A stretch of 64,000 nt of DNA from Raphanus sativus. Taxonomy: Eukaryota > Streptophyta > Magnoliopsida > Brassicales > Brassicaceae. The notes under the pieces were generated by a model. It searched no databases and was not told the DNA's origin. It saw only the letters and a program-made list of their open reading frames with translations. Shown here piece after piece: positions 49,872 through 60,997 of the stretch (positions within the stretch are counted from its first letter, which is position 1; the number at the start of each line of letters is the position of its first letter). Where the stretch lies: the NCBI RefSeq assembly GCF_000801105.2, contig NC_079519.1:4276668-4340667 (forward strand), in the 5' to 3' direction. The position numbers were made by a program, and so were the translations under genes.

Positions 49872-50134
49872 CATGGGTCTATGGATCCAAACTTTTTGTG
49901 TTATTTAGTTGAATATAAAGGTATATTTTAATATGTTAAAGGTCCATAAATTGTGTGTTTTACCATTTTTCAATTTTCCAGATTAGATAATGGAAATTCT
50001 TTTGGTTCAACTTAAAAAATATTGTGAAAAAACTAAGATATAAATATTTATAAATTGATCCATATTCACTATTTAGCCCAAGGCTACTAATTTTTTTAAG
50101 ACGTCCTGTCTACACGATCGATCAAACAATATAT

Positions 50135-50320
50135 AGTGGTGGAGCCACATTGTTATCACACGGGTCAACTGATCCAGGTGAATTTTTTATTAAAAAAAGT
50201 TTACTGGTATAACTCTATAAAAGCTATATGACTATTGGTAATTTTAGCTAAATGACCCACGTAATATATGCTGATTTTTAGAGACTGACCCTCCTAAAAG
50301 ATTTTTCTACTTCCACCACT
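50135..50320. mobile_element. MITE, 186 bp, TIR AGTGGTGGA
   Basis: The termini AGTGGTGGA and TCCACCACT are inverted. ACAATATAT flanks both sides (one extra G on the right), consistent with a 9-bp target duplication and hence a Mutator-like MITE. It sits in the same intron of the inhibitor pseudogene as the hAT element. Confidence 0.6.
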
Positions 50321-50559
50321 GACAATATATATATCCTCTTTTTGTAAGATGTTTTAAGCTACTAATGACACCAATTAGTAGATGTTTACATACCTGCCAA
50401 GCACGGAGGAGAGTCTACGGAGATGATACTTTTTGGGTTCCTCATTGGTAGGCTTCTCTGTGTAGATGATGTGAACCTTCGGTTCGGACGTTGCAGCAAC
50501 AACTCTTTCTGTAAAGCAAGAGATTTATTTTGGTAGAAGTTGATGACACAAAGTCAAAG

Positions 50560-51273
50560 TTAAGTCAACTTGAAATTACCACCAACAGGTTTGGGCGACT
50601 GGTAGGTTTGGCTTGACACAACTTGAATCACACCTGGTTTTTCTGCAACACCCAAAATCATATAAGAAAGAAAAAAAAAAGCACTATCGTGACTGCATGA
50701 TTTCGCTATCGTGACTGCATGATTTCACTTGTACTTGTTTGAGATTTCATGTGCCATATGTCATAGTTTAAGAAACGTACTGGAGATCTTGGCGACTTGC
50801 TCAGGGGTGAGCATAGCTGAGAAACCAGACGCAGCTTCCTTGTAGCTGTATACCAATGCGTCCTTAGCAGCTTTTTCACTTTTGGCCATCCATAAAAAAC
50901 AAAACATAATCACCATTATCAAATTTTGTACCCATCCCCATACATTAAGAACATCACAATAATCGACACGATCAATCATAATAAACAATATATATACTCT
51001 CTGTAATGATTTAAGCTACTAATAACCCATTTAGTAAAAGTTTACAAACCTGCCAAGAACGGAGGAGAGTGTGCGTAGATGATAGTCTTTAGGTTCCTCA
51101 TTGGTAGGCTTCTCGGTGTAGATGATGTGCACGTTCGCTTCCGGCGTCGATGATTTGCTAGATTCAGCCATGATGATCGGAGCAAGGAGAGATAAGACAA
51201 CCACGACTATGAGGAGCAAATGTGATATACACGCTATATCAATTTTTAAATCTATACTCACAAGGACGGCCAC
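50560..51273 (-). CDS. Secreted I9-type proteinase-inhibitor (propeptide-like) protein (134 aa)
   Basis: Three exons on the - strand, 51273-51050, 50878-50781 and 50642-50560, join to 405 bp. A signal peptide is likely at residues 1-35 (LLLIVVVVLSLLAP). After it comes an inhibitor I9 domain, the fold of subtilisin propeptides: VHIIYTEKPT at its start, HLRTLSSVLG, then YSYKEAASGFSAMLTPEQVA and PGVIQVVSSQTYQ. Stand-alone I9 proteins of plants are thought to inhibit or help fold subtilases in the secretory pathway or apoplast; that role is taken from the family. The order places it as the counterpart of At1g71950. An internal ATG at 51171 would remove the signal peptide, so I prefer the longer form. 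A damaged tandem copy follows immediately downstream. Confidence 0.9.
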
Positions 51274-52265
51274 AAATAATTATTCTAGCGGCATCTTCAT
51301 GCATGAATCAACCAATTATTTTTATTTGTCTCTCATTTGCTAATCCAATATATTAGCACGTCTTCATCCATAATTTTTCAAATAATACTATGGAATTTTC
51401 TTTCAATAAGACAATTTAGCAAAATAATAAAGTAGATATTAATTTCATACTAAACAAAGTACTTTTACATAAATCTTTTAAATCTGAAAATATCTATATC
51501 GTATTTTATTATTTTTCATATTCATTAATTATTTGTTTATTATATTTACAAAGTTATAAACTTAAAGAATCACCAACATTATGAAACTAACTATAGTAAT
51601 TTAATTATTAGTTATTATAATAAGAGAATTCTTCCCTGAATGAATCTCAATGTCTGCGTAGTTGGAAACTAGAAGTTTATATAAACAACCATATCACAGA
51701 AATGAAAACATAGAAAATAAGAACAAGACTTGGAATTAGGTACTATATAGGGGCGGCCGCAGATAAGATAGATGTGTGGCACATGCCCCGCACTTTTTTT
51801 AGTTTTATAAATAATTAATCTTTGTTTATATATATCCCCAGTCTACATATGCTCCATGCTAAATAAAGCTCTGTGTCCAATAAATACTCAGTTGAGTTTC
51901 AGCACCAAGAACAAGACAGACAAGTTAACAAATTCCCTATCGACGAAATCCAATAATCATGAGATTAGAAACACTAAAAAACCATAAAACATTGAGCGTT
52001 CTACAAAAGTCCATGGGCCATACACAAGAATGAACTCGTCAACCGGCCCAAACACAAGTCTGAACTCATTAACACAAGTAATGAAAACAATGTAATAGAT
52101 GAAATATACATTTATTATAAATCAACTAAAAGAACTAGTCATTTTTGTTTTCACATGTTCAAAAGAAAAATCGAACAAACTGAGTTAACTAGAAATTATA
52201 AAGCCTAGAAATTAATTTATACCCACTCATTATTTATTCAAATAATTTTCCCTCTCACCTCTCAT
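51274..52265. other. Intergenic between inhibitor gene and ABCG25
   Basis: No coding region is seen. It contains the promoter of the inhibitor gene (transcribed leftward) and the 3' region of ABCG25. It is AT-rich without repeats of note. Confidence 0.5.
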
Positions 52266-55200
52266 TTATAGTTTAATACGCCTCAAGGCCAAATACGCCA
52301 ATACTCTATAACCAACAAACATGAAGAACAAAGCGCTAACGCTCGTCCACAATCCAATGTCTCCGATCACTTCCTCCTCCATAAACCGACACCCAGCCGT
52401 CTTTGCCGCTCCTTGCGTTCCCTTTGGCTTGCATCCAACCATCGCCAATATCTCATCGCCATTTCCGTACTGAACCGCTATTAATAGACGGTAACAATAA
52501 AACGTCGTGGAAACGTATTTCATCCACACCATGCCTGATGGCACTTTGTTAACATAGTAACCGCCGGTTAAAACAAACGCTAGCATTGTCACTGTCACGA
52601 TCGTGGAGGCTTTTTTAGCGTCCATGATAGCTGCGCCTAAGGCAAGTCCGAGTCCCTGTGAGGCTAAGACGTATAGCAATAGCACGGAAAGGGTGAGGAG
52701 GAAAGGAATTAGTCCTGGACGTAGACCGACCATCCAGTAAGTTAGCGTCAAGAACGCTGCCGGGAGAACGAGTTCCATGGTGAGCGATCCGATGACGTGA
52801 GCCATGAAGTAAGACGAGAGTGTGTACATACCAGACGCCCGTTCTCGAGTGAAAATCGCTCGTTCTTGCGGAAAAGTGAAGACAGCGTTAAATGACGGAA
52901 GTACCCCCCAGAAAATAGATACGAAGAAGAGTAGTCCTAGTCGGTCCTGTAACAATATTATCGTTGATTAGAAAAAACGCCAAAACAAACCAATAGTGTT
53001 TTTTTTTGTTACATATGATTAATAATGTATAATATACTTACGTGCACGTCTCGATAATCTGAGTGCCACCACATGAGACTACAAAGCAGTGAAGCTGCGA
53101 GGACTTGGAAAATGCGAAGTGCATCAAAAGATTCGTGGCGGCGCTCTTTTATAAGTCTGTGGAGGAGGATGCATAGCTGACTAGACCATGTCGCAAGACC
53201 GGACATTATTCCACGAGCGTTTTTTCTCGTTTTCACAAAACGTGCATTCTCTGCGGGAGAAGGTGACGCGTCGATGCAAGCTCTGACGTTTGGGGCTAGC
53301 AATGTGTCGTAAGCAATGGCTAGTGTTTGTCTCGCGTCTGGTTTTTCCTGCTCCGTTATACCGTCAATCTGACACACACCTGCATAGGTCATAAAATCTC
53401 AATCAGGTTTAGATAAATTACGTATAATAATCAATAAACTTCGTTAAATTAAGTAAAGAAAACAAAGTTACTTTCGTGTCTAACCACTAGTGCATAACTA
53501 AGATATATGACTCGCTAATCGGATAATAAATATAACAAACCAAAAGATCCAGGGTGGTCAATTAATTATTCAACCAATCCAGTATCTATTTTTTTAATCT
53601 CTTAAAATAATAGTCTAATACTAATGAAACTAAGCCACTCAAGTTATCATCCAAATAGGAGAAAGTTAATTGGCTAATGAAATAGTAATTAAACGTCCTA
53701 GATATAAAAAGGAAAAGACATTTCAAAGTGGCACTGGACCGAACCGAGGTGACGGCGAATCAACCAATCGTCTTCTCTGGACCGACCAAACAAATATATT
53801 TAAAGAGGTTTTGACACTGTATTGGACCCATATTTTATTAATAAAGATTAGTATTTTATGTTTAAATCAATAAGTAATGGAGATCGGATTTGCAGTAAAG
53901 CGGACCAATAAAAATGGAGAGGCGAGAGAGTCCACCCAAGAAAGCATAAGGTCGCCACTAAAGACGTTCTTAATTTTAGCTTCTTCACTGATTCCAAAAA
54001 CAAATAAAATGCAAAAGCTTGAGCATCAAATACTCTTGTAGTATTTGAATTCAACTCTCTATACGACAAAGTTTATACAAAATAGGCCGACTAGTTATTA
54101 CTCCACTTACTTACCAAGTGGATTATCAACAGGATTGAAATTGAATTTCAGGGAACACAAGTTAGAGGAAGTCAATAAATAAATGAACAATGCATAGTGA
54201 AATACTCGACAAGTGTAATCATCAAATGTCAAGAGCCAACTTTTGGAAAAGAAAATTTAATATATATTGTTCTTTTCTTTCAAATTGATCAATAAGTTAG
54301 GGCAAGTGGAGTTTACTGTTATACTTTGACGTAGAAAGCAACATCTAATATTTTCTGATGAAAATATAGCAAATACTTTTGCTTAGTAAATCATGTGAGT
54401 ATCAACTTTCCAGCCATGGGAAATCACATACATGCACACACATTGTATATACACATAGACATATTCATCGAATAGATTGAATGGTCATGTGGATCGTTGG
54501 TCCAATAAAATGGGACTTTTTCACAAAGATAATGATACAAAGCAAGATTGCATATGAAGTGAAGCATATGGTTCGTGGAGACAAAGAACTTAATACCCAC
54601 TAAATTAATAAATTAGATCTAATGGTACTAAATATATGCCATCGTGCGCAAAAACTATATATTTTCTTATTTTTTCCACTACAAATTATTTATGTGTCTT
54701 TTCATTCCCTATCTTGTTATTGCCTTCTTACTCTACCTATGGCTTTCACCAGAATATACATACCATGTGCAGTGTATATACGTACATGTGCGAAGGTTTG
54801 TCATAATTAATACTCCCTCCGTTTCAAATTATATGTCGTTTTGGAGCAAAATTTTCGTTTCAAAATAAGTGTCGTTTTATGATTTCAATGCAAAATTTAT
54901 TGACTTTTTAATCTAATCTATTTTTCTATTGGTTGAAATCTAATTAGATGTATTGGTAATGATGTTTTTATCTAGTAAATATACAAAATTAAATGTTTTA
55001 TTAATCTGTGTGCCGAAGTCTAGAACGACAAATAAATTGAAACGGAGGGAGTAACACCAAACAGAAAAAGAAAGTCAACGACGAAAACTAAATGCAGCTT
55101 ATGAGATTTGTTTGGTCTTGGGTAACAAAATTAAGTCATTAATTCCATTTTAACAATCCCTAGAAAAACATTAAATCAACCGTGTGTGGATCTGTGATGC

Positions 55201-57986
55201 ATGTCCCTAGCTAGCTTAGATATGGACCATGTATGAATATTGTCATGAAAACCAATTGCTGATTTATTAGATCAACCTAAGTTTGGTCCACCTTGTTGTA
55301 CATGCCTAAAACATCAAAACACTCGTACCAATATCTGGTACTTACTCAACTGTTGTGGATAAAGCAAGGACAAATTGGACTAAACTAACGTGACCATGTA
55401 TATGTCTCTTCAGGTTAAAGATTGTAGTTTGCCCATAAATTTCTTTTCATTTTCCTATAGAAAAACTTTATACTACAAATTATTCTTATAGCTTATCTAA
55501 AGACCAATAAATTATCACAAAAATGCGAGAATTCTTGTAATCACGATAAGACTCAAAAAACAATGAAAGTGAGTTTGAGAATATCCAATTCCCAACGAAT
55601 AGGTATTTATTGCTTGCATGACGACTGAGGGGAGGAAAGTGAAACCACGCGCTAGATGCGAGGGTGTGATTGGATTCATCTAGGCGGTTACCCATTAAAG
55701 CAAAAGTTTCCCAAATCAAGGATGCATGGAAATAAGGGAGTGCAGACAATTTTGTACCACGCGCTTCGAAGCGTGGAGCTCAAAAGTAACACGAGAAGCA
55801 AAAGTGTGAAAGACTACCTTTGATTAAAACAGCGAAAAAGAAGGTTGTTTTTATTAGTTGGCTTGTAAAAGAGAATTTATTTGTAAAACAGAAAAAGGGC
55901 GTAAAGATAAAATGAAAACAAAAGTTGGATAAAGAGGAAACAGAAAACACACAAAGAGCCAGGGTTCGAAACCTATACGTCACCATGTAACACGTGGTGT
56001 TTTTCACTAAACCCGTTTTTAATAAAGAACCTTTTCTTTCTGTTTATTATCCGGCCAAAAAAACAAAAAGAAAAAGAAAAAGAAAAAGCACGGTTTTAAT
56101 AGTGTAAAATGTTCAGTGTGATAAGGTTTTTACATAAAAGCGAGGCATAACATTTATTCAGATGATATATATGCCAAAAATCTGTGGCAAATATTTCATA
56201 CTCGAAAAGAAAAGAAATAAAGACATAACACGTATCCCCAATTGCCCATAATTATTATCAATAAAAAAGCTACCCTTCAATTATCAACTTTAGCTTTTAA
56301 AAATTATTATGAACTTTAGAATAAACAATTATTGAAAATACGGTGGGACGAAGAAGAAGAAAAGATGCTAGATAAGTCCCTTTACGAAACGTTTCCTACT
56401 AACTAATATGACACCAGACTAATGTAATAGCTATAGATTAACCATGTAATTAGGTAGTATATGATACTAAAAGAGCCATCACGATGACAAGAGTCAACGA
56501 GAGACACATCAAAGCTTAGACTTGTATAGTTCTCATCGTACGTCTGCGATAACGATCATAAATATGACATTTATTACTCTCTTGTATTGGGGTCGAGCTG
56601 TTATTTTCAAAGTATTTTTCTATACAAATATCTACACCTCTTCACATCAGTAGTCTCCATGCATCATATACGTATATATACACACACACACAAAAACACC
56701 ATACAAAGATGATTTCATATTTAATTTTTATGGTCCTATCATCAGTCAATTTCATGTGAGAATTCTTTTCACACAATATATACCAATAGGTCTAGTCATA
56801 TGACTAGTGAGATATTCGTTATTAATAATGCGTGTTAGTATGATTACACTATATTTAAATAATTAAAAGTTTTGAGAACGTACCGTTAGCAAGATCAAGA
56901 AGGAAGTCAGCCGGATTCATCGGAAACGCCGGCGAGAATCCGACGGACTCGAAGTAAGCCATGGCGTCTCTCCCTTTCCCGACGAACAAACACCTCCCCT
57001 CGCTCAGAAGCAGCACGGTGTCAAACATCTGAAACGCACGGCTCGACGGCTGGTGAATCGACGTCACCACCGTCTTCCCTTTCCCACGAGCCAACCCAGC
57101 CAGCGTCTGGACCAGCCTCAGAGCCGCCGTCGCGTCGAGCCCCGACGTCGGCTCGTCCAAAACGAGCAGGCTCGGGTTGATGAGCAGCTCGTGAGCGATG
57201 CTCACACGTTTCCTCTCGCCACCCGAGATCCCTCTGATGAACGTGTTGCCCACCACCGTGTTCTCGCATTTCGCGAGCCCGAGCTCGGAGATCACGGCCT
57301 CGGCGGCTTTGATCTTGTCGTCTCTCGTGAGGCTTCGGGGGAGGCGGAGGAGGGCGACGAACACTAAGGTCTCCCGCACCGTCAAGTGCGGGTAAAGAAG
57401 GTCGTCTTGGGCCACGAAGCCGGTGAGTTTCAACGACTGCTTCGTTAGCTTGGCGTCGTTGGCGAGTATTTTTCCGGTGAGGCCTGGTCCATGGAGTCTC
57501 CCTGCGACCGCGTTTAGCAGCGTCGATTTACCGCTCCCCGATGGTCCGAGAACGGCCATGAACTCGCCAGGTGTCACCATTCCGGTGACGCCGCTAAGTA
57601 TCGTCCTCTCCGTCGGTGGAGTCTCATCGGACGGTTTGTGTTCGAGTCCCAACAATCTCTTGAGTTTCAAGGAATCGCTGGATTTGCCGTGGATCTTCAC
57701 TCGGTAACACACATCGACGAACTAATAATATAAATATAAAAAAAATACGAGTCAAGTCTAGAGTCAAAACGAGTCAACAATTCAGTGTTTATTTTTGTGT
57801 GTAAATATAAAAGTTTGTAATCGATATTATAAACTGGACTTTGTTTGTGTGTTATACCTTGAGGGTGATTGGGAAACACGGAGACGATGAAAATAACGAG
57901 GAAGGCTGGTCACGATGATCTTGAGGGAGACGAGGTGATGAATCTGGACCGTTCATTTGATTTTCAAAGCCGTCAAAACCTGACAT
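52266..57986 (-). CDS. ABCG25: ABCG25 half-size ABC transporter, abscisic acid exporter (661 aa)
   Basis: Four exons on the - strand, 57986-57858, 57721-56884, 53379-53042 and 52946-52266, join in frame. The nucleotide-binding domain comes first, as in the ABCG family: Walker [10 protein letters not shown] (102-110), Q-loop AQDD (Q148), signature ISGGE (208-212) and Walker B LLVLDE (228-233). The membrane domain follows, with [31 protein letters not shown] and a six-helix pattern, ending LALRRIKL. Arabidopsis ABCG25 (At1g71960, about 662 aa by memory) exports abscisic acid from vascular cells across the plasma membrane, and the match extends over the full length. The gene seems intact. Its second intron is 3.5 kb. 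An in-frame ATG at 58037 would add 17 residues; I chose 57986 because [15 protein letters not shown] fits the family start. Confidence 0.95.
53380..56883 (-). other. Large intron 2 of ABCG25
   Basis: 3504 bp lie between a GTACGT donor and an ATGCAG acceptor. It contains the Stowaway element at 54813-55051, an (AAAAAG)n run near 56060 and a palindrome CCACGCGCTTCGAAGCGTGG at 55757-55776. Open frames inside have no coding character. Confidence 0.85.
54813..55051. mobile_element. Stowaway-type (Tc1/Mariner) MITE, 239 bp
   Basis: The ends CTCCCTCCGTTTCAAATT and AATTGAAACGGAGGGAG are inverted repeats, flanked by TA on both sides (54811-54812 and 55052-55053). Ends, size and TA duplication are diagnostic of plant Stowaway elements. 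It lies in an intron of ABCG25. Confidence 0.92.
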
Positions 57987-58130
57987 TATTGTTATGTCCT
58001 TCTTTCTTTTCCTTATATGTAATAAACAGATGGCCAAACTTAAAACGGAGATTGAGACGGAGAGAGAGAGAGAGAGGTGTGAGTGAATATAGAGAATTCT
58101 GAAGATCGGAGGGGGTGAGATGCTGATACC

Positions 58131-58220
58131 TCTATTTATGGAGAAGAAGTGGGACGTGAAAGGCCAGTGGATGCCACGTCATCAAAGTAATGCTCATTGA
58201 GAAAATAACACGTGGCGAAA
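58131..58220 (-). promoter_or_regulatory. ABCG25 promoter: TATA box and ACGT-core boxes
   Basis: On the - strand CATAAATAGA (58131-58140) is a TATA box about 145 bp before the ATG; between them lies a (CT)n leader (58050-58075). Just upstream are three ACGT cores: GGACGTG (58152-58158), GCCACGTC (58173-58180) and ACACGTGGC (58207-58215). The last is an ABRE/G-box, bound by ABF/AREB bZIP factors. That fits reports that Arabidopsis ABCG25 is induced by abscisic acid; function here is inferred. Confidence 0.6.
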
Positions 58221-58221
58221 C

Positions 58222-58621
58222 GTATAATACCAGCTGGCGACTGCTGAACGGAATCGGGTCGTTGGAGGAAGAAAAGAAAGTGTCTTTTAAGTGGTTAAAA
58301 AAAAAAAAACAAAGTGTCTTTTAAATTCTACTTTTTATTTTTTCTTTTTGGGATTGTTATTATGTTTCTTTCTTTCATTTGGAATATAACTCACTTTACA
58401 AAATACAGATTTTAATTAAGTGTTTTCCACTATAATTGTCAAATTGAGAATCACCTGATCTTGGAGGAGGAGGAGGACGATGGATTCGTCTTAATGTATA
58501 TTATTATCTTCGGTGTCAGGATGTGTTTTTGTTTCTTTTTTCTAGTTAATGTGTGTCAGCTGGCTTCGTCTTGTTTTTTTTTTTGTAAATTGTAGAGGTG
58601 ATAAATGCATATCTATTTTTT
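58222..58621. other. Intergenic between ABCG25 promoter and satellite B
   Basis: AT-rich sequence with A runs; no gene or repeat is recognised. It may include more of the ABCG25 control region. Confidence 0.4.
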
Positions 58622-60997
58622 CTATATAAATGGAAAGAGAAGTGAAGAGAGATCTAGTTGAAATTGAGCTTTACATCCAAAACTTTTTTGAATCAAATAG
58701 ATATTTTCAATCTGAGTTTGTTAATGGGTTTTTTACTAAGAAACAAAAATTAATAATTGAAAAATAAAATAAACAAGAAATTAAGAATATATTATTATGT
58801 AAAGGCAATAAATAGTTATATAATCAGATTGATTGAGAAATGTAATAAATACTATTATGTTCTACTAAAGGGAAATAAATTTTTAAAATTTACATAGAGA
58901 GTTTATAAATATTTTTGTTGAATAGTATTAATATTTAACTTAAATTATTAATTATATCTATATAATGGAAAGAGAAGTGAAGAGAGATCCAGTTGAATTG
59001 AGCTTTACCTCCAAAACTTTTTTGAATCAAATAAAACAGATATTTTCAATCTGAGTTTGTTAATGGGTTTTTTTTACTAAGAAACAAAAATTAATAATTG
59101 AAAACTAAAATAAACAAGAAATTAAGAATATATTTTTATGTAAAGACAATAAATAGTTATACAATCAGATTGATTGAGAAATGTAATAAATACTATTATG
59201 TTCTACTAAAGGGAAATAAATTTTAAAAATTTACATAGAGAGTTTATAAATATTTTTGTTGAATAGTATTAATATTTATCTTAAACTATTAATTATATCT
59301 ATATAATGGAAAGAGAAGTGAAGAGAGATACAGTTGGATTGAGCTTTGCCTCCAAAACTTTTTTGAATCAAATAAAATAGATATTTTCAATCTGAGTTTG
59401 TTAATGGTTTTTTTACTAAGAAACAAAAATTAATAATTGAAAACTAAAATAAACAAGAAATTAAGAATATATTATTATGGAAAGACAATAAATAGTTATA
59501 CAATCAGATTGATTGAGAAATGTAATAAATAGTATTATGTTCTACTAAAGGGTAATAAATTTTTAAAATTACATAGAGAGTTTATAAATATTTTTGTTGA
59601 ATAGTATTAATATTTATCTTAAACTATTAATTATATCTATACAATGGAAAGAGAAGTGAAGAGAGATCTAGTTGAAATTGAGCTTTACCTCCAAAACTAC
59701 TTTGAATCAAATAAAATAGATATTTTCAATCTGAGTTTGTTAATGGGGTTTTTACTAAGAAACAAAAATTAATAATTGAAAACTAAAATAAACAAGAAAT
59801 TAAGAATATATTATTATGTAAAGACAATAAATAGTTATACAATCAGATTGATTGAGAAATGTAATAAATACTATTATGTTCTAAAGGGAAATAAATTTTA
59901 AAAATTTACATAGAGAGTCTATAAATATTTTTGTTGAATAGTATTAATATTTATCTTAAATTATTAATTATTTCTATATAATGGAAAGAGAAGTGAAGAG
60001 AGATACAGTTGAATTGAGTTTTACCTCAAAAACTTACTTTTTTGAATCAAATAAAATAGATATTTTCAATCTGAGTTTGTTAATGGGTTTTTTATTAAGA
60101 AAAAAATATTAATAATTGAAAACTAAAATAAAAAAAGAAATTAAGAATATATTATTATGTAAAGACAATAAATATTATACAATCAGATTGATTGAGAAAT
60201 GTAATAAATACTATTATGTTCTACTAAAGGGTAATAATTTTTTTAAAATTTACATAGAGAGTTTATAAATATTTTTTGAATAGTATTAATATTTATCTTA
60301 AACTATTAATTATATCTATACAATGGAAAGAGAAGTGAAGAGAGATCCTGTTGAATTGAGCTTTACCTCCAAAACTTCTTTGAATCAAATAAAATAGATA
60401 TTTTCAATCTGAGTTTGTTAATGGGTTTTTTACTAAGAAACAAAAATTAATAATTTGAAAATTAAAATAAAAAGAAATTAAGAATATATTATTATGTAAA
60501 GGCAATAAATAGTTATATAATCAGATTGATTGAGTAATGTAATAAATACTATTATGTTCTACTAAAGGGTAATAAATTTTTAAAATTTACATAGAGAGTT
60601 TATAAATATTTTTGTTGAATAGTATTAATATTTATCTTAAACTATTAATTATATTTATATAATGGAAAGAGAAGTGAAGAGAGACCAATTGAATTGAGCT
60701 TTACCTCCAAAACTTCTTTGAATCAAATAAAATAGATATTTTCAATCTGAGTTTGTTAATGGGTTTTTTACTAAGAAACAAAAATTAATAATTGAAAATT
60801 AAAATTAAAAAAAAAAGAAATTAAGAATATATTATTATGTAAAGGCAATAAATAGTTATATAATCAGATTGATTGAGAAATGTACTAAATACTATTATGT
60901 TCTACAAAAGGGAAATAAATTTTTAAAATTTACATAGAGAGTTTACAAATATTTTTGTTGAATAGTATTAATATTTATCTTAAAATAATAATTGTAT
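58622..60997. repeat. Satellite array B, seven units of about 338 bp
   Basis: ATGGAAAGAGAAGTGAAGAG recurs at 58630, 58975, 59306, 59644, 59981, 60323 and 60662, a spacing of 331-345 bp. Every unit also has TTTCAATCTGAGTTTGTTAA, ATCAGATTGATTGAGAAATG (one has a G-to-T-type change) and ACATAGAGAGT. Units differ by scattered substitutions and short indels. There is no coding capacity and no similarity to satellite A that I can see. Confidence 0.95.

Larger units (their letters stand above)
48380..50497 (-). pseudogene. Truncated tandem copy of the I9 proteinase-inhibitor gene
   Basis: Three exon remnants, on the - strand, match the complete gene at 50560-51273. Exon 1' (50394 to about 50497) encodes VHIIYTEKPTNEEPKKYHLR but lacks the signal peptide and ATG. 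Exon 2' (48574-48671) encodes the SYKEAASGFSAKLTPEQVAE part. Exon 3' (48380-48420) reads through VVQVVSSQT into a premature TAA, where the complete gene has TYQSPKP. The first intron is swollen to 1.7 kb by a hAT element and a MITE. At its start, the 3' flank of the complete gene runs directly into exon 1', which is the duplication breakpoint. With no start codon it is probably dead. Confidence 0.8.

Noticed and set aside
55757..55776. Palindrome CCACGCGCTTCGAAGCGTGG as a Helitron hairpin
   Set aside because: No CTRR follows within about 15 bases on either strand.
57021..57707. Several open frames opposite ABCG25 exon 2
   Set aside because: They are antisense shadows of a GC-rich, conserved coding exon.
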